Source of the DNA: Cellvibrionales bacterium UBA3090
GTDB taxonomy: Bacteria; Pseudomonadota; Gammaproteobacteria; Pseudomonadales; Porticoccaceae
NCBI GenBank assembly: GCA_002367235.1
Contig: DFBC01000096.1
Location: 1 to 22,096 of the forward strand
Reading direction: 5' to 3'
Length of the DNA stretch: 22,096 nt
Shown piece by piece: positions 7,702 through 15,698 of the stretch; positions within the stretch are counted from its first letter, which is position 1, and each line of letters opens with the position of its first letter. The notes under the pieces were generated by a model, which searched no databases, was not told the origin of the DNA, and was given only the letters and a program-made list of their open reading frames with translations. The translations under genes and the position numbers were made by a program.

Positions 7702-8109
7702 AGATATTACCTGTAGCTCATCATATTAGGACGTTAAGCATTTATTTTGTGTAGCGTATGACCACCACAACACTGAAGACAACCAACTGATTTACAAACA
7801 TTTTTCTGACATCAAATTACGCCAGCGAGAGTAAAACCCGGTTACCATCCATCAGCCCAGCTGTCAGTAGATCAGTTCGCCAGTATATTCATATTGCGAA
7901 CTACTGAAAAGTCAGCACAACAAGGGCTGCGATAACAAAAACCCATCATCAAGGTCAAAAACTGCGATACCCCACAACCCATTGTTGATCTATGACCAAC
8001 AAAAGGTAACTTTTGTTCGTAAAACATCGTGTATCTCCGGTTTTCCAGTTAAGTTAAGCTCTCTTTTTATATGTCTATAACCTTTAATTAAGCAGAAAAG
8101 ATTCGCCCC
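7702..8109. other. 408-base intergenic region between divergent genes
   Basis: No coding frame here is convincing. It must contain the promoters for the leftward Sel1 gene and the rightward PqqD-like gene. Visible structures are an inverted repeat AGTTCGC/GCGAACT (7874-7880 and 7896-7902), a perfect 8-base stem at 7998-8017, and a weak -10-like TATAAC at 8076-8081 without a good -35. No riboswitch or small-RNA class is recognisable. Confidence 0.6.
7998..8017. other. Perfect 8-base inverted repeat with GTAA loop
   Basis: AACAAAAG (7998-8005) and CTTTTGTT (8010-8017) form a perfect stem with loop GTAA, a GNRA-type tetraloop if transcribed rightward. TTGTTG at 7982-7987 could pair instead with CAACAA at 7997-8002, giving a mutually exclusive fold. 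It could be an operator dyad or an RNA element; nothing decides between them. Confidence 0.5.
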
Positions 8110-8481
8110 ATGGAAAACACAGCCTATTTTTACCGCACCGCTATTTTCACTCGCACAAACAATGAGGTTGCGTTAGCCGATATCAGTCAACCCGGCAACA
8201 CAACACCCCTAGATGACTGGATGGGTATTGTCGTGTCCCTAGCCGATGGCCAGCATACTATTCAAGAATTAGTAGATTACATGCGCGTCCAGTATCAACA
8301 AGCCCCCCAGAATTTAGAGGAAACCCTTCATTCTGTTATTGAGCGCCTACAGGAAGGTAAAATCATCCAACTTAGCGAACAAGCCGTGGAGCTACCTTAT
8401 TATTTGGCCTCGCCCATTGAAGAGCTGGATATCGATAAAGCGACAGATTTAATCCGTAAAGATGGATATAGCCCGCATTAA
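8110..8481 (+). CDS. Small PqqD-like (RRE-type) protein, function unknown
   Basis: The 123-residue soluble protein has a central region (about 40-97) that looks like the winged-helix PqqD fold: SLADGQHTIQELVDYM followed by NLEETLHSVIERLQEGKIIQL. This matches the family pattern of a D-G, T-x-x-E, long helix and a final 'gxixL' strand. PqqD-like domains (RiPP recognition elements) bind peptide substrates for modifying enzymes, but no precursor peptide or radical SAM enzyme is nearby. Stand-alone members without such partners occur. The EthA-like monooxygenase gene starts 66 bases downstream, so the two may be cotranscribed. The family assignment is by eye and tentative. Confidence 0.6.
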   Translation: MENTAYFYRTAIFTRTNNEVALADISQPGNTTPLDDWMGIVVSLADGQHTIQELVDYMRVQYQQAPQNLEETLHSVIERLQEGKIIQLSEQAVELPYYLASPIEELDIDKATDLIRKDGYSPH

Positions 8482-8547
8482 ACAGACCACAGTAGTCACA
8501 ACATCGCAACGCGTCTCGATAAAAAAACGGCAGGCGGGATAAGCGCG

Positions 8548-10038
8548 GTGATTCAATATGTTGATGTTGTGATTGTTGGTGCCGGACTTTCTGGTATCGG
8601 CTCCGCCTGCCACCTGCAAAACCTGTGTCCCAATAAAAGTTACCTTATTCTGGAGAGCCGAAAGTCAATGGGGGGAACCTGGGATATTTTCCGCTATCCA
8701 GGCGTCCGATCTGACAGCGACATGCATACGCTGGGATACAGTTTCAAACCCTGGTGTCACGAGAAGGCCATTGCCGACGGCCCGTCGATCCTCAACTACC
8801 TCATAGAAACGGCTAAAGAATACAATATTGACCAACACATTCGTTATGAACAAAGGGTAACAAAGGCCTCTTGGTCAACCGAACATGCTCGCTGGACCAT
8901 TGAAATTCAACGTACCGACACAGGAGAAACGGTTAAATATCAGTGTAACTTTCTACTCATGTGTGCTGGCTACTATCAATATCAGGCTGGCTATACCCCT
9001 AACTTCAGCGGCCGTGAACGCTTTAAAGGCCAGATCGTTCATCCACAGAAGTGGCCCACAGACCTAAACTGTCAGGGCAAAAAAATCATCGTTATTGGTT
9101 CCGGTGCTACAGCGGCCACCCTAGTACCGGAATTAGCCAAAATGGCCGAACAGGTGGTAATGCTGCAACGCTCACCCTCCTACTTCCTGGCATTGCCCGA
9201 CCGAGACATTGTCGCCAACTTTTTAAGAAAGATACTCCCCGAACAATGGGCTTACGCAATTACTCGCTGGAAAAATACCTCGCTACAACAATTCTTCTAC
9301 CGAGCGACGCGCACTCGTCCAGATAAAATCAAACGCTTTCTATTGAAAAGAATCGGCAAAACACTAGGAAATAAGGAAGCAGTCGACACTCACTTCACGC
9401 CGAGCTACGCCCCTTGGGATCAACGTTTGTGCATCGTTCCTAATAATGATTTCTTTAAGGCTATCAAATCCGGAAAAGCTTCTGTGGTCACAGATCATAT
9501 CGACAGGTTTACCGAAACAGGTGTTGAGCTGGCGTCAGGACAGTCTCTGGAAGCAGACATCATTGTCACTGCCACGGGGCTAAAACTATCCGTACTCGGA
9601 GACACACAGTTTGAGGTGGATGATGAGCCCGTCAATTTTTCCAAGACCTATACCTACAAGGGCATCATGTGTTCTGGTGTTCCCAATCTAATATCTACAT
9701 TCGGTTATATCAACGCGTCCTGGACCCTTCACGCCGATCTAATCGCAGAGTATGCAGGTAAAATTATTAACCATATGGACGCGACAGGTCATCGCCAATG
9801 CACCCCCCAGCTACGGGATAAAGACCGCAATATGTCTGCTCGCCCCTGGATAACGGATTTTTCTTCTGGTTACATACAACGGTCCATGCACCTCTTTCCC
9901 AAACAAGGTGACCACGAACCCTGGATTAACCCCCAGAATTATAACCGGGACAAAAAATTACTGAGAGACAAGCCCATAGAAGACGGTGTTCTGATTTTTA
10001 ATCACAGCCGCGAAGCCACCAAGAAACCCGTTAAATAA
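8548..10038 (+). CDS. EthA-like Baeyer-Villiger flavin monooxygenase
   Basis: The enzyme uses FAD, NADPH and oxygen to insert an oxygen atom next to a ketone or oxidise a heteroatom. The 496-residue sequence has the FAD motif GAGLSG (11-16), MGGTWDIFRYPGVRSDSDM (41-59), the Baeyer-Villiger fingerprint F-x-G-x3-H-x3-W-P (FKGQIVHPQKWP, 159-170) and the NADPH motif GSGATA (184-189). Further blocks PWDQRLCIVPN and NASWTL match Mycobacterium tuberculosis EthA closely along the whole length. I judge it nearer EthA than cyclohexanone-type enzymes. The start is GTG 8548 with GGCGGG upstream; no in-frame ATG lies before the FAD motif. The natural substrate is unknown. Confidence 0.92.
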   Translation: MIQYVDVVIVGAGLSGIGSACHLQNLCPNKSYLILESRKSMGGTWDIFRYPGVRSDSDMHTLGYSFKPWCHEKAIADGPSILNYLIETAKEYNIDQHIRYEQRVTKASWSTEHARWTIEIQRTDTGETVKYQCNFLLMCAGYYQYQAGYTPNFSGRERFKGQIVHPQKWPTDLNCQGKKIIVIGSGATAATLVPELAKMAEQVVMLQRSPSYFLALPDRDIVANFLRKILPEQWAYAITRWKNTSLQQFFYRATRTRPDKIKRFLLKRIGKTLGNKEAVDTHFTPSYAPWDQRLCIVPNNDFFKAIKSGKASVVTDHIDRFTETGVELASGQSLEADIIVTATGLKLSVLGDTQFEVDDEPVNFSKTYTYKGIMCSGVPNLISTFGYINASWTLHADLIAEYAGKIINHMDATGHRQCTPQLRDKDRNMSARPWITDFSSGYIQRSMHLFPKQGDHEPWINPQNYNRDKKLLRDKPIEDGVLIFNHSREATKKPVK

Positions 10039-10051
10039 GGGCCCTCAAATG

Positions 10052-10102
10052 CTGACATATTTATGACATGAATCGTTAAGAATACTGTCATAAAACAGCG
10101 AT
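10052..10102 (+). promoter_or_regulatory. Two PhoB-box-like sites upstream of the OlsF-like gene
   Basis: On the forward strand 10085-10102 reads CTGTCATAAAACAGCGAT, a 15/18 match to the E. coli Pho box (CTGTCATAWAWCTGTCAY) with a perfect first repeat. On the reverse strand 10069-10052 reads ATGTCATAAATATGTCAG, also 15/18, with its two TGTCA repeats 11 bases apart as PhoB requires. Both lie 30-85 bases before the start codon. Ornithine lipid synthesis is a known phosphate-starvation response, which fits. No clear -10 box was found. Confidence 0.6.
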
Positions 10103-10133
10103 AGGCTGGCAGGTAAAAGGAGGCAACCCGCCA

Positions 10134-11843
10134 ATGCTCAACGTAGATAGTTTTATTCAGGATAAATACCCCGACTTTTACCAGCGTCACCCACGCCTGG
10201 TACGCCCAATAGTTCGGGTACTCAGAATGCTATTCCGCGAAAAGCGATTTCAGCAGTTCGAAATGGACTACCCGCACCTTGAAGGCTTTAATTTCGTTGA
10301 GCAAGTGCTGGACTACTTTGATTTTCGCTACAGCGCCCGGGATGATGAGCGGCAACGTATTCCAGCCCAGGGGCGGGTCGTCATTATTGCCAACCATCCC
10401 ATCGGCTCCCTGGATGGCCTGGCATTACTGAAGCTCGTTAGAGAAACTCGCCCTGATGTCAAAGTTGTCGCCAATGAGTTGCTGTACACCCTGAGGCCAC
10501 TGCACAACCTGCTGTTACCAGTAGACAATATGGGCGGGAATACCAGCCGGCAAAACCTGCAGGCGATTCGCAGCCATCTGGACAACGAGGGTGCATTAAT
10601 CATCTTTCCCGCCGGCGAAGTGTCTCGACTCAGCCCGCAGGGCGTTCGCGATGGCACATGGCACAGCGGTTTTCTGCGCATGGCCATTAACAGCAAAGCG
10701 CCAATACTTCCTGTTTTTGTAGATGGCCGAAACTCCGCACTGTTTTACAGCGTGTCACTGGTGGCTAAACCGCTATCCACCTTGCTACTGGTGCGAGAAA
10801 TGTTTAAACAAGCCCGTAACTGTGTCGATATCCGAATTGGCGATCTCATCAGTTATGACAGCTACCAACAGATCAACGTCCCTCTCAAGGAAAAATCCAA
10901 ACTTTTTAAACGACACCTCTACCGTATTGGACAAAACAAGTCCGGGACTTTTAGCACCGTTACCGCCATTGCCCACCCAGAAAACAGAGCATTGCTAAGA
11001 GATGAAGTGAAGCAGTGTGAGCTTCTTGGGGAAACGGGAGATGGTAAACTCATCTACCTGTATCGCTATCGGCAAAACTCTCTGATCATGCGCGAGATTG
11101 GCCGACTACGTGAAATTGCGTTTCGTGCCGTTGGCGAAGGTACCGGAAGCCGGCGCGATATCGACAACTACGACCGCCGATATTTCCAGCTAATTTTATG
11201 GGACGATGACGAGCTGGAAATTGCCGGAGCCTATCGCTTCTGTGATGCTTCGGCCTGTGTGGACAGCCTAGGGGAGAACCACCTCTACTCCAGCGAATTG
11301 TTCAACTACACCACATCAATGAAGCCCTATCTGGAACGGGGCCTGGAACTTGGCCGTAGCTTTGTTCAACCCAAGTACTGGGGACGCCGCAGCCTGGATT
11401 ATCTTTGGTACGGTATTGGCGCCTTCCTCCGTAAAAACCCTCATTACCGTTACCTGCTCGGTCCGGTTACCTTAAGTTCGGCTTATCCCGAATGGGCCAT
11501 GGAAATGCTGGTTTATTTTTATAGCCGTCACTACCCCACACTTCAGAAATTGGCAGAACCCAAATTACCCTACCGGATTAGCCCTGAACGAGAGCTCGAA
11601 CTGGCAGAAAAATTTCCCGGGAACAACCAAAAAGCTGAATTCACCCAGCTTAAAAGTGAGCTGGCCCACATGAACCTCAGTGTCCCAACTCTCTACAAAC
11701 AGTACACCGAAGTTTGCGATTTTGGCGGTGTGCAATTTGCCGGGTTTAATATTGACCCCAGCTTTTCCAACTGCGTAGACGGACTGATCATCGTCGACCT
11801 CGCTCGACTAAAGCAATCAAAACGCGAAAGGTATATTGGTTAA
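10134..11843 (+). CDS. olsF: OlsF-like bifunctional acyltransferase for ornithine lipid synthesis
   Basis: Two acyltransferase domains are fused in 569 residues. The first (about 60-280) is PlsC/OlsA-like, with the catalytic motif NHPIGSLDG (87-95) and the glycerol-site motif FPAGEVS (158-164). The second (about 290-510) is of the OlsB/hemolysin-type N-acyltransferase group, seen in LREIAFRAVGEGTGSR, LILWDDDELEIAGAYR and SYVQPKYWGRRSLDYLW-like wording (actual start SFVQPKYWG). In the characterised OlsF of Serratia the C-terminal part makes lyso-ornithine lipid and the N-terminal part adds the second acyl chain. The product is a phosphorus-free membrane lipid. A strong AGGAGG (10118-10123) sits ten bases before the ATG. 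PhoB-box-like sites precede it. Confidence 0.85.
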   Translation: MLNVDSFIQDKYPDFYQRHPRLVRPIVRVLRMLFREKRFQQFEMDYPHLEGFNFVEQVLDYFDFRYSARDDERQRIPAQGRVVIIANHPIGSLDGLALLKLVRETRPDVKVVANELLYTLRPLHNLLLPVDNMGGNTSRQNLQAIRSHLDNEGALIIFPAGEVSRLSPQGVRDGTWHSGFLRMAINSKAPILPVFVDGRNSALFYSVSLVAKPLSTLLLVREMFKQARNCVDIRIGDLISYDSYQQINVPLKEKSKLFKRHLYRIGQNKSGTFSTVTAIAHPENRALLRDEVKQCELLGETGDGKLIYLYRYRQNSLIMREIGRLREIAFRAVGEGTGSRRDIDNYDRRYFQLILWDDDELEIAGAYRFCDASACVDSLGENHLYSSELFNYTTSMKPYLERGLELGRSFVQPKYWGRRSLDYLWYGIGAFLRKNPHYRYLLGPVTLSSAYPEWAMEMLVYFYSRHYPTLQKLAEPKLPYRISPERELELAEKFPGNNQKAEFTQLKSELAHMNLSVPTLYKQYTEVCDFGGVQFAGFNIDPSFSNCVDGLIIVDLARLKQSKRERYIG

Positions 11844-11851
11844 TCGCGACT

Positions 11852-11886
11852 TCGACCTCTATTAGCCCAACTGATATAGAGGTCGA
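11852..11886. terminator. 11-base inverted repeat after olsF-like gene
   Basis: TCGACCTCTAT (11852-11862) and ATAGAGGTCGA (11876-11886) form a perfect stem with a 13-base loop, nine bases after the stop codon. It is followed by a C-rich stretch with eight C in a row (11892-11899) rather than T, so it is not a classic intrinsic terminator. It may protect the 3' end or pause polymerase. Confidence 0.5.
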
Positions 11887-11913
11887 TGTCTCCCCCCCCT
11901 CCAGCCAAAGCCC

Positions 11914-11926
11914 TGATCTTAGATCA
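11914..11926. promoter_or_regulatory. 13-base palindrome TGATCTTAGATCA upstream of ubiE
   Basis: This perfect dyad with one central base lies about 125 bases before the presumed ubiE transcript start. The spacing is one base too long for an FNR site (TTGAT-N4-ATCAA). It is a possible operator for an unidentified regulator. Confidence 0.3.
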
Positions 11927-12014
11927 ATGTTCCGCGTCTTTTAGCCGCTGTATATCCACAGCAGCTGATGCTTGACATCTGTCAGTGAAACCGTGAATCG
12001 ATCCATTGACCACG

Positions 12015-12043
12015 GGGACACCCGCGTTGTGTCGGTGTACAAT
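12015..12043 (+). promoter_or_regulatory. Candidate ubiE promoter
   Basis: GGGACA (12015-12020) and TACAAT (12038-12043) are 17 bases apart. Transcription would start near 12050, about 45 bases before the ubiE ATG, and would serve the ubiE-ubiJ-ubiB run. Confidence 0.4.
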
Positions 12044-12094
12044 GTCGACCTCTAAAAATCTGGCTTTAGGGCCACGGCAGACAACAAGACGGCT

Positions 12095-12844
12095 ATGACA
12101 GACAACAAAACCACCCACTTCGGTTTTAAAACCGTGCCCGTTGAAGAAAAAGCCTCCCACGTGGCTGATGTTTTTCATTCAGTGGCAGGCAAATACGACC
12201 TGATGAATGACCTGATGTCCGGAGGCGTTCACCGCCTGTGGAAGCGATATACCATTGAGCTTTCTGGTGTTCGACCCGGACACCGGGTACTGGATATTGC
12301 CGGTGGCACAGGTGATCTCACCGCCAAGTTTTCCAAGTTGGTAGGGCCAACGGGCGAAGTCATTCTGGCAGATATTAATGATTCCATGCTAAAGGTCGGC
12401 CGCGACAAACTCGTGGATCACGGGGTAGCTGGCAACGTACGCTATGCTCAGGCCGATGCCCAATATCTTCCCTTCCCCGATAATACCTTTGACTGTATTA
12501 CGATTGCTTTTGGTCTTCGCAATGTAACAGACAAGGATTTAGCCTTGCGTTCTATGAACCGCATTTTGAAACCCGGCGGCCGTTTACTGGTTCTGGAGTT
12601 TTCAAAACCATCGAACGGTTTGCTCAAAAAAGCTTACGATTTCTACTCATTTAACCTGCTTCCCAAAATAGGGGGACTGGTGGCCAACGATACTGAGAGC
12701 TATCAATATCTGGCGGAGTCGATTCGCATGCACCCGGACCAGGAAACCCTGAAGGGCATGATGGATGAAGCCGGGTTTGTGAACACCGAGTATCATAATA
12801 TGACCGGTGGCATCGTGGCTCTTCATCGAGGTTTCAAAGCTTGA
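12095..12844 (+). CDS. ubiE: Ubiquinone/menaquinone C-methyltransferase UbiE
   Basis: UbiE transfers a methyl group from SAM to the quinone ring in ubiquinone (and menaquinone) synthesis. The 249 residues match the family end to end: HFGFKTVPVEEKASHVADVF at the start, the SAM motif VLDIAGGTGD (65-74), IAFGLRNVTD, and the C-terminal MTGGIVALHRGFK. Length equals that of the E. coli enzyme to within a few residues. No Shine-Dalgarno sequence is evident before ATG 12095, but the conserved N-terminus supports this start. Its stop overlaps the ubiJ start by four bases (TTGA), implying coupled translation. Confidence 0.97.
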   Translation: MTDNKTTHFGFKTVPVEEKASHVADVFHSVAGKYDLMNDLMSGGVHRLWKRYTIELSGVRPGHRVLDIAGGTGDLTAKFSKLVGPTGEVILADINDSMLKVGRDKLVDHGVAGNVRYAQADAQYLPFPDNTFDCITIAFGLRNVTDKDLALRSMNRILKPGGRLLVLEFSKPSNGLLKKAYDFYSFNLLPKIGGLVANDTESYQYLAESIRMHPDQETLKGMMDEAGFVNTEYHNMTGGIVALHRGFKA

Positions 12845-13536
12845 TTTTTGACTTCTTTTCTAACGACCCTCTAAAGGCACTTCAGAGTACCACGCTGATG
12901 GGTGTTGAGGCGGCCATAAATAAAGCACTGACATACGATCCGGCCACCCAAAATGCCATTGGCGAGCTGGCCGGAAAAGTCCTTGCGGTAGAATGCACCC
13001 TACCGCCCCTGACCTTTTATGCCATTCACGGTGAAAAAGACATTAGCCTGGTGGCACAGTATGAGGGCGACCCTGATACAACCCTGAGAGGTAGCGCACT
13101 ATCACTGGCATCACTGGCGACCGATGGTCAGGACCGAGTGTCCTTTTTTGATACCGGTGTGGAAGTTCGCGGTGATCACGATCTACTTCGCCAAATTAAA
13201 AAAATTCTTAAAAACCTGGATATTGACTGGGAGGCAGCCCTTGCCCAGTTAGTTGGTGATGTTCCCGCCCATTTGATCGGCGAATCCCTGCGTTCATCGG
13301 CCAAGTGGAAGCAACAGGTAGCAGAGCGAGCCGGTACTGCAGCGGCTGAGTTTAGCCAGGAAGAGGTTCGGTTGACGCCGAGCCGAAGCGAAGTCGATAA
13401 CTTTACCACCGAAGTCAAACACACCGCCAATGATGTAGACCGGCTGGCCGCACGGGTCAACAAACTAAAAGTTCAGCTAGACAAACAAGGTGCCGACAAG
13501 CCAGGTACGAGCACACCAGAGAACGGGAATAGTTAA
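12841..13536 (+). CDS. ubiJ: Ubiquinone biosynthesis accessory factor UbiJ
   Basis: UbiJ is an SCP2-domain lipid-binding protein that with UbiK helps the soluble Ubi complex handle hydrophobic intermediates. The 231-residue protein shows the SCP2 part at about 15-120 (VLAVECTLPPLTFYAIHGE, then DTTLRGS-ALSLASLA), a middle helix with GDVPAHLIG, and a C-terminal coiled coil at about 190-215 (LAARVNKLKVQLDKQ). Its place between ubiE and ubiB is the standard one. The likely start is TTG 12841, sharing TTGA with the ubiE stop; no ATG lies near the conserved N-terminus. Confidence 0.93.
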   Translation: MIFDFFSNDPLKALQSTTLMGVEAAINKALTYDPATQNAIGELAGKVLAVECTLPPLTFYAIHGEKDISLVAQYEGDPDTTLRGSALSLASLATDGQDRVSFFDTGVEVRGDHDLLRQIKKILKNLDIDWEAALAQLVGDVPAHLIGESLRSSAKWKQQVAERAGTAAAEFSQEEVRLTPSRSEVDNFTTEVKHTANDVDRLAARVNKLKVQLDKQGADKPGTSTPENGNS

Positions 13537-13538
13537 GC

Positions 13539-15152
13539 GTGTCACGAATCAATCGACTGGCTACCATCATCCGAACCGCCACCCGCTATCGGCTGGATAC
13601 ATTTCTCGATGAAGAGAAATTACCTCGGAGCGCCAAACTACTACTTAAAATCAATAAATTACTACCTGAACCTAAGCGACCTCGCGGAGAACGACTCCGT
13701 TGTGCCCTCGAGGATCTTGGCCCAATTTTTATTAAGTTTGGCCAACTGCTCTCTACCCGTCCGGATTTAATTCCCAGCGACATCTGTGAAGAACTGGACC
13801 ACCTTCAGGACAACGTACCACCTTTCGACAAAGATCAGTTCGTCGCCATTGTTGAAGAAGCACTGGATGACCGTATCGACAACCTGTTTATGCAATTTGA
13901 TCGCGAGCCACTGGCCTCGGCCTCGGTCGCTCAGGTTCATGCCGCCGTGCTGCCCGATGGCCGCGAAGTCGTTGTAAAAGCCATTCGACCCGGGATTGAA
14001 AAGACCATCGAGCAAGACATCAAGCTGATGTCCTCCATGGCAAAATGGCTGGAAGCCAACACACTTGATGGCCGGCGAATGAGACTCACTGAAGTGGTTA
14101 GCGATTATCGCAATACTATTTTTGATGAGCTTAACTTACAGCGTGAGGCCGCCAATGCCTCCCTGTTGCGACGCAATTTCGACGGTTCGTCGATGCTCTA
14201 TGTGCCAGAGATTCATTGGTCTCACACCAATGAAAAGGTCATGGTGATGGAGCGTATTTATGCGACCCCTGTCACCGATGTGGAAACCCTGCAACAACAC
14301 AACACCAATTTCAAAGTGCTGGCCGAACGCGGCGTAGAAATTTTCTTTACTCAGGTGTTTGAACACAACTTTTTCCATGCTGATATGCATCCCGGCAATA
14401 TTTTTGTCGACCCAAGCAAGCCCGACGAGCCTAAATACCTGGCTGTAGACTGCGCCATTATGGGTACGCTGACGGAGGCGGATCAGTACTATCTGGCCCG
14501 TAACCTTTTAGCCATATTCCGCCGTGACTACCGTCAGGTGGCCGAACTTCACGTGTTATCAGGCTGGGTTCCCGAAGATACTAATGTCGGTGACTTTACC
14601 GCAGCTATTCGCACAGTTTGCGAACCTATTTTTGAACGGCCACTGCGAGAAATATCCTTTGGGCTGCTCTTGGTCAGCCTATTCCGCACCGCCCGCCGCT
14701 TTGATATGGAAGTACAGCCATCATTGGTCCTATTGCAAAAAACCTTGCTTAATATCGAAGGATTGGGCAGGCAGCTCTACCCGGATCTCGACTTGTGGGC
14801 TACCGCTCACCCGTTTCTTGAGCGCTGGTTAAAACAACGGTTCAAGCCAAATGCGCTGGTGGAACAACTGAAACGCCATGGCCCGGAGTGGCTGGAACAG
14901 TTTCCCCAACTACCTCAAATGGTTTTCCAAACCCTCGAAAAACTTCAGGCGGGAGAGGTAAGACCCCGAAAAGCAGTTCACCTTTGTCCTTCCGTTGAAC
15001 CCAGGAGCCGTTTGAAAACCTGGGCTGGAGCTGCGTTCGTGGGTACGGGCCTGGGCCTGGCATTTCCCCATTGGGCGGAAAGCGCGCAACAAATACCTGC
15101 CAACAGTCTGATTTTGGCCGGGGTGGGCATGGTGCTATTGATTCTGAGATAA
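13539..15152 (+). CDS. ubiB: UbiB, atypical kinase/ATPase for ubiquinone biosynthesis
   Basis: UbiB is a membrane-bound member of the ABC1/ADCK family needed for ubiquinone synthesis, thought to use ATPase activity to extract quinone precursors. In the 537 residues I see the family KxGQ motif (KFGQ, 66-69), the alanine-rich nucleotide loop ASASVAQVH (126-134), the lysine in VVVK (147), HADMHPGN (280-287) and the metal-binding Asp in VDCAIMG (D304). Two hydrophobic helices end the protein (about 495-512 and 520-536), as in E. coli UbiB. The start is GTG 13539, two bases after the ubiJ stop. Confidence 0.96.
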   Translation: MSRINRLATIIRTATRYRLDTFLDEEKLPRSAKLLLKINKLLPEPKRPRGERLRCALEDLGPIFIKFGQLLSTRPDLIPSDICEELDHLQDNVPPFDKDQFVAIVEEALDDRIDNLFMQFDREPLASASVAQVHAAVLPDGREVVVKAIRPGIEKTIEQDIKLMSSMAKWLEANTLDGRRMRLTEVVSDYRNTIFDELNLQREAANASLLRRNFDGSSMLYVPEIHWSHTNEKVMVMERIYATPVTDVETLQQHNTNFKVLAERGVEIFFTQVFEHNFFHADMHPGNIFVDPSKPDEPKYLAVDCAIMGTLTEADQYYLARNLLAIFRRDYRQVAELHVLSGWVPEDTNVGDFTAAIRTVCEPIFERPLREISFGLLLVSLFRTARRFDMEVQPSLVLLQKTLLNIEGLGRQLYPDLDLWATAHPFLERWLKQRFKPNALVEQLKRHGPEWLEQFPQLPQMVFQTLEKLQAGEVRPRKAVHLCPSVEPRSRLKTWAGAAFVGTGLGLAFPHWAESAQQIPANSLILAGVGMVLLILR

Positions 15153-15208
15153 GTCGCTGACTCATACCCAAGACTCAATCACACCGGTCCCATTGCAAAA
15201 AATCCATA

Positions 15209-15236
15209 TTGCCCATAGAGCCACAACTGTCATAAT
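15209..15236 (+). promoter_or_regulatory. Candidate hisI promoter close to its start codon
   Basis: TTGCCC (15209-15214) and CATAAT (15231-15236) are 16 bases apart. Transcription would begin around 15243, at the hisI ATG (15244), which has no Shine-Dalgarno sequence. The mRNA could be leaderless. Confidence 0.4.
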
Positions 15237-15243
15237 GTCGCCC

Positions 15244-15627
15244 ATGACTGACTTTCTCGATGAAATTAACTGGAATGAAGACGGCCTACTCCCCGCCGTC
15301 GCACAGGATGCCAAAACCGGCCGCGTGCTAATGGTGGCTTGGATGAACCGTGAATCACTTTCACTCACAGCAACTGAGCAGCGCGCTGTCTATTGGTCTC
15401 GCTCACGCAAGAAATTGTGGCGAAAAGGTGAGGAATCCGGCCATGTACAGAAGGTACAAGAGATCAGGCTGGACTGTGACAGCGATGTGATCGTGTTACA
15501 AATTGAGCAGCTAGGTGGCATTGCCTGCCACACAGGGAGAGAGTCCTGTTTTTACCGGGTATTGCGCGATGGGGCATGGCACACTGTCGACCCGGTTCTG
15601 AAAGAACCCGGCGATATTTATTCATAA
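15244..15627 (+). CDS. hisI: Phosphoribosyl-AMP cyclohydrolase HisI
   Basis: HisI opens the adenine ring of phosphoribosyl-AMP, the third step of histidine synthesis. The 127-residue protein carries the full signature: VLMVAWMNRESL, YWSRSRKKLWRKGEESGH, the metal-binding DCDSD (77-81) and zinc cysteines C78, C95 and C102 in GGIACHTGRESCF. I chose ATG 15244 (MTDFLDEINW) because homologues begin there. An in-frame TTG at 15193 would add 17 residues without similarity. It lies 91 bases after ubiB and 71 before hisE; the two enzymes are one fused protein in enteric bacteria but separate here. Confidence 0.96.
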   Translation: MTDFLDEINWNEDGLLPAVAQDAKTGRVLMVAWMNRESLSLTATEQRAVYWSRSRKKLWRKGEESGHVQKVQEIRLDCDSDVIVLQIEQLGGIACHTGRESCFYRVLRDGAWHTVDPVLKEPGDIYS

Positions 15628-15698
15628 CCACGACAAATTTTCATGGCCCTGGGCACGCACCATCCAAGCCATGTATTGATGATTAAAGAAGCGTATTC

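Noticed and set aside
10085..10100. CTGT-N6-ACAG upstream of the OlsF-like gene as a LexA (SOS) box
   Set aside because: LexA boxes need eight bases between CTGT and ACAG; here there are six. The same bases fit a Pho box better.
11914..11926. TGATCTTAGATCA as an FNR site
   Set aside because: Five bases separate the TGAT and ATCA halves instead of four, so it is listed only as an unassigned palindrome.
11973..11984. TGACATCTGTCA as a second Pho box before ubiE
   Set aside because: The TGTCA elements are inverted, not direct repeats 11 bases apart, and the following bases do not match the Pho consensus.
14842..15178. Three overlapping reverse frames at the end of ubiB
   Set aside because: They lie opposite the conserved ubiB C-terminus and carry no recognisable protein features.
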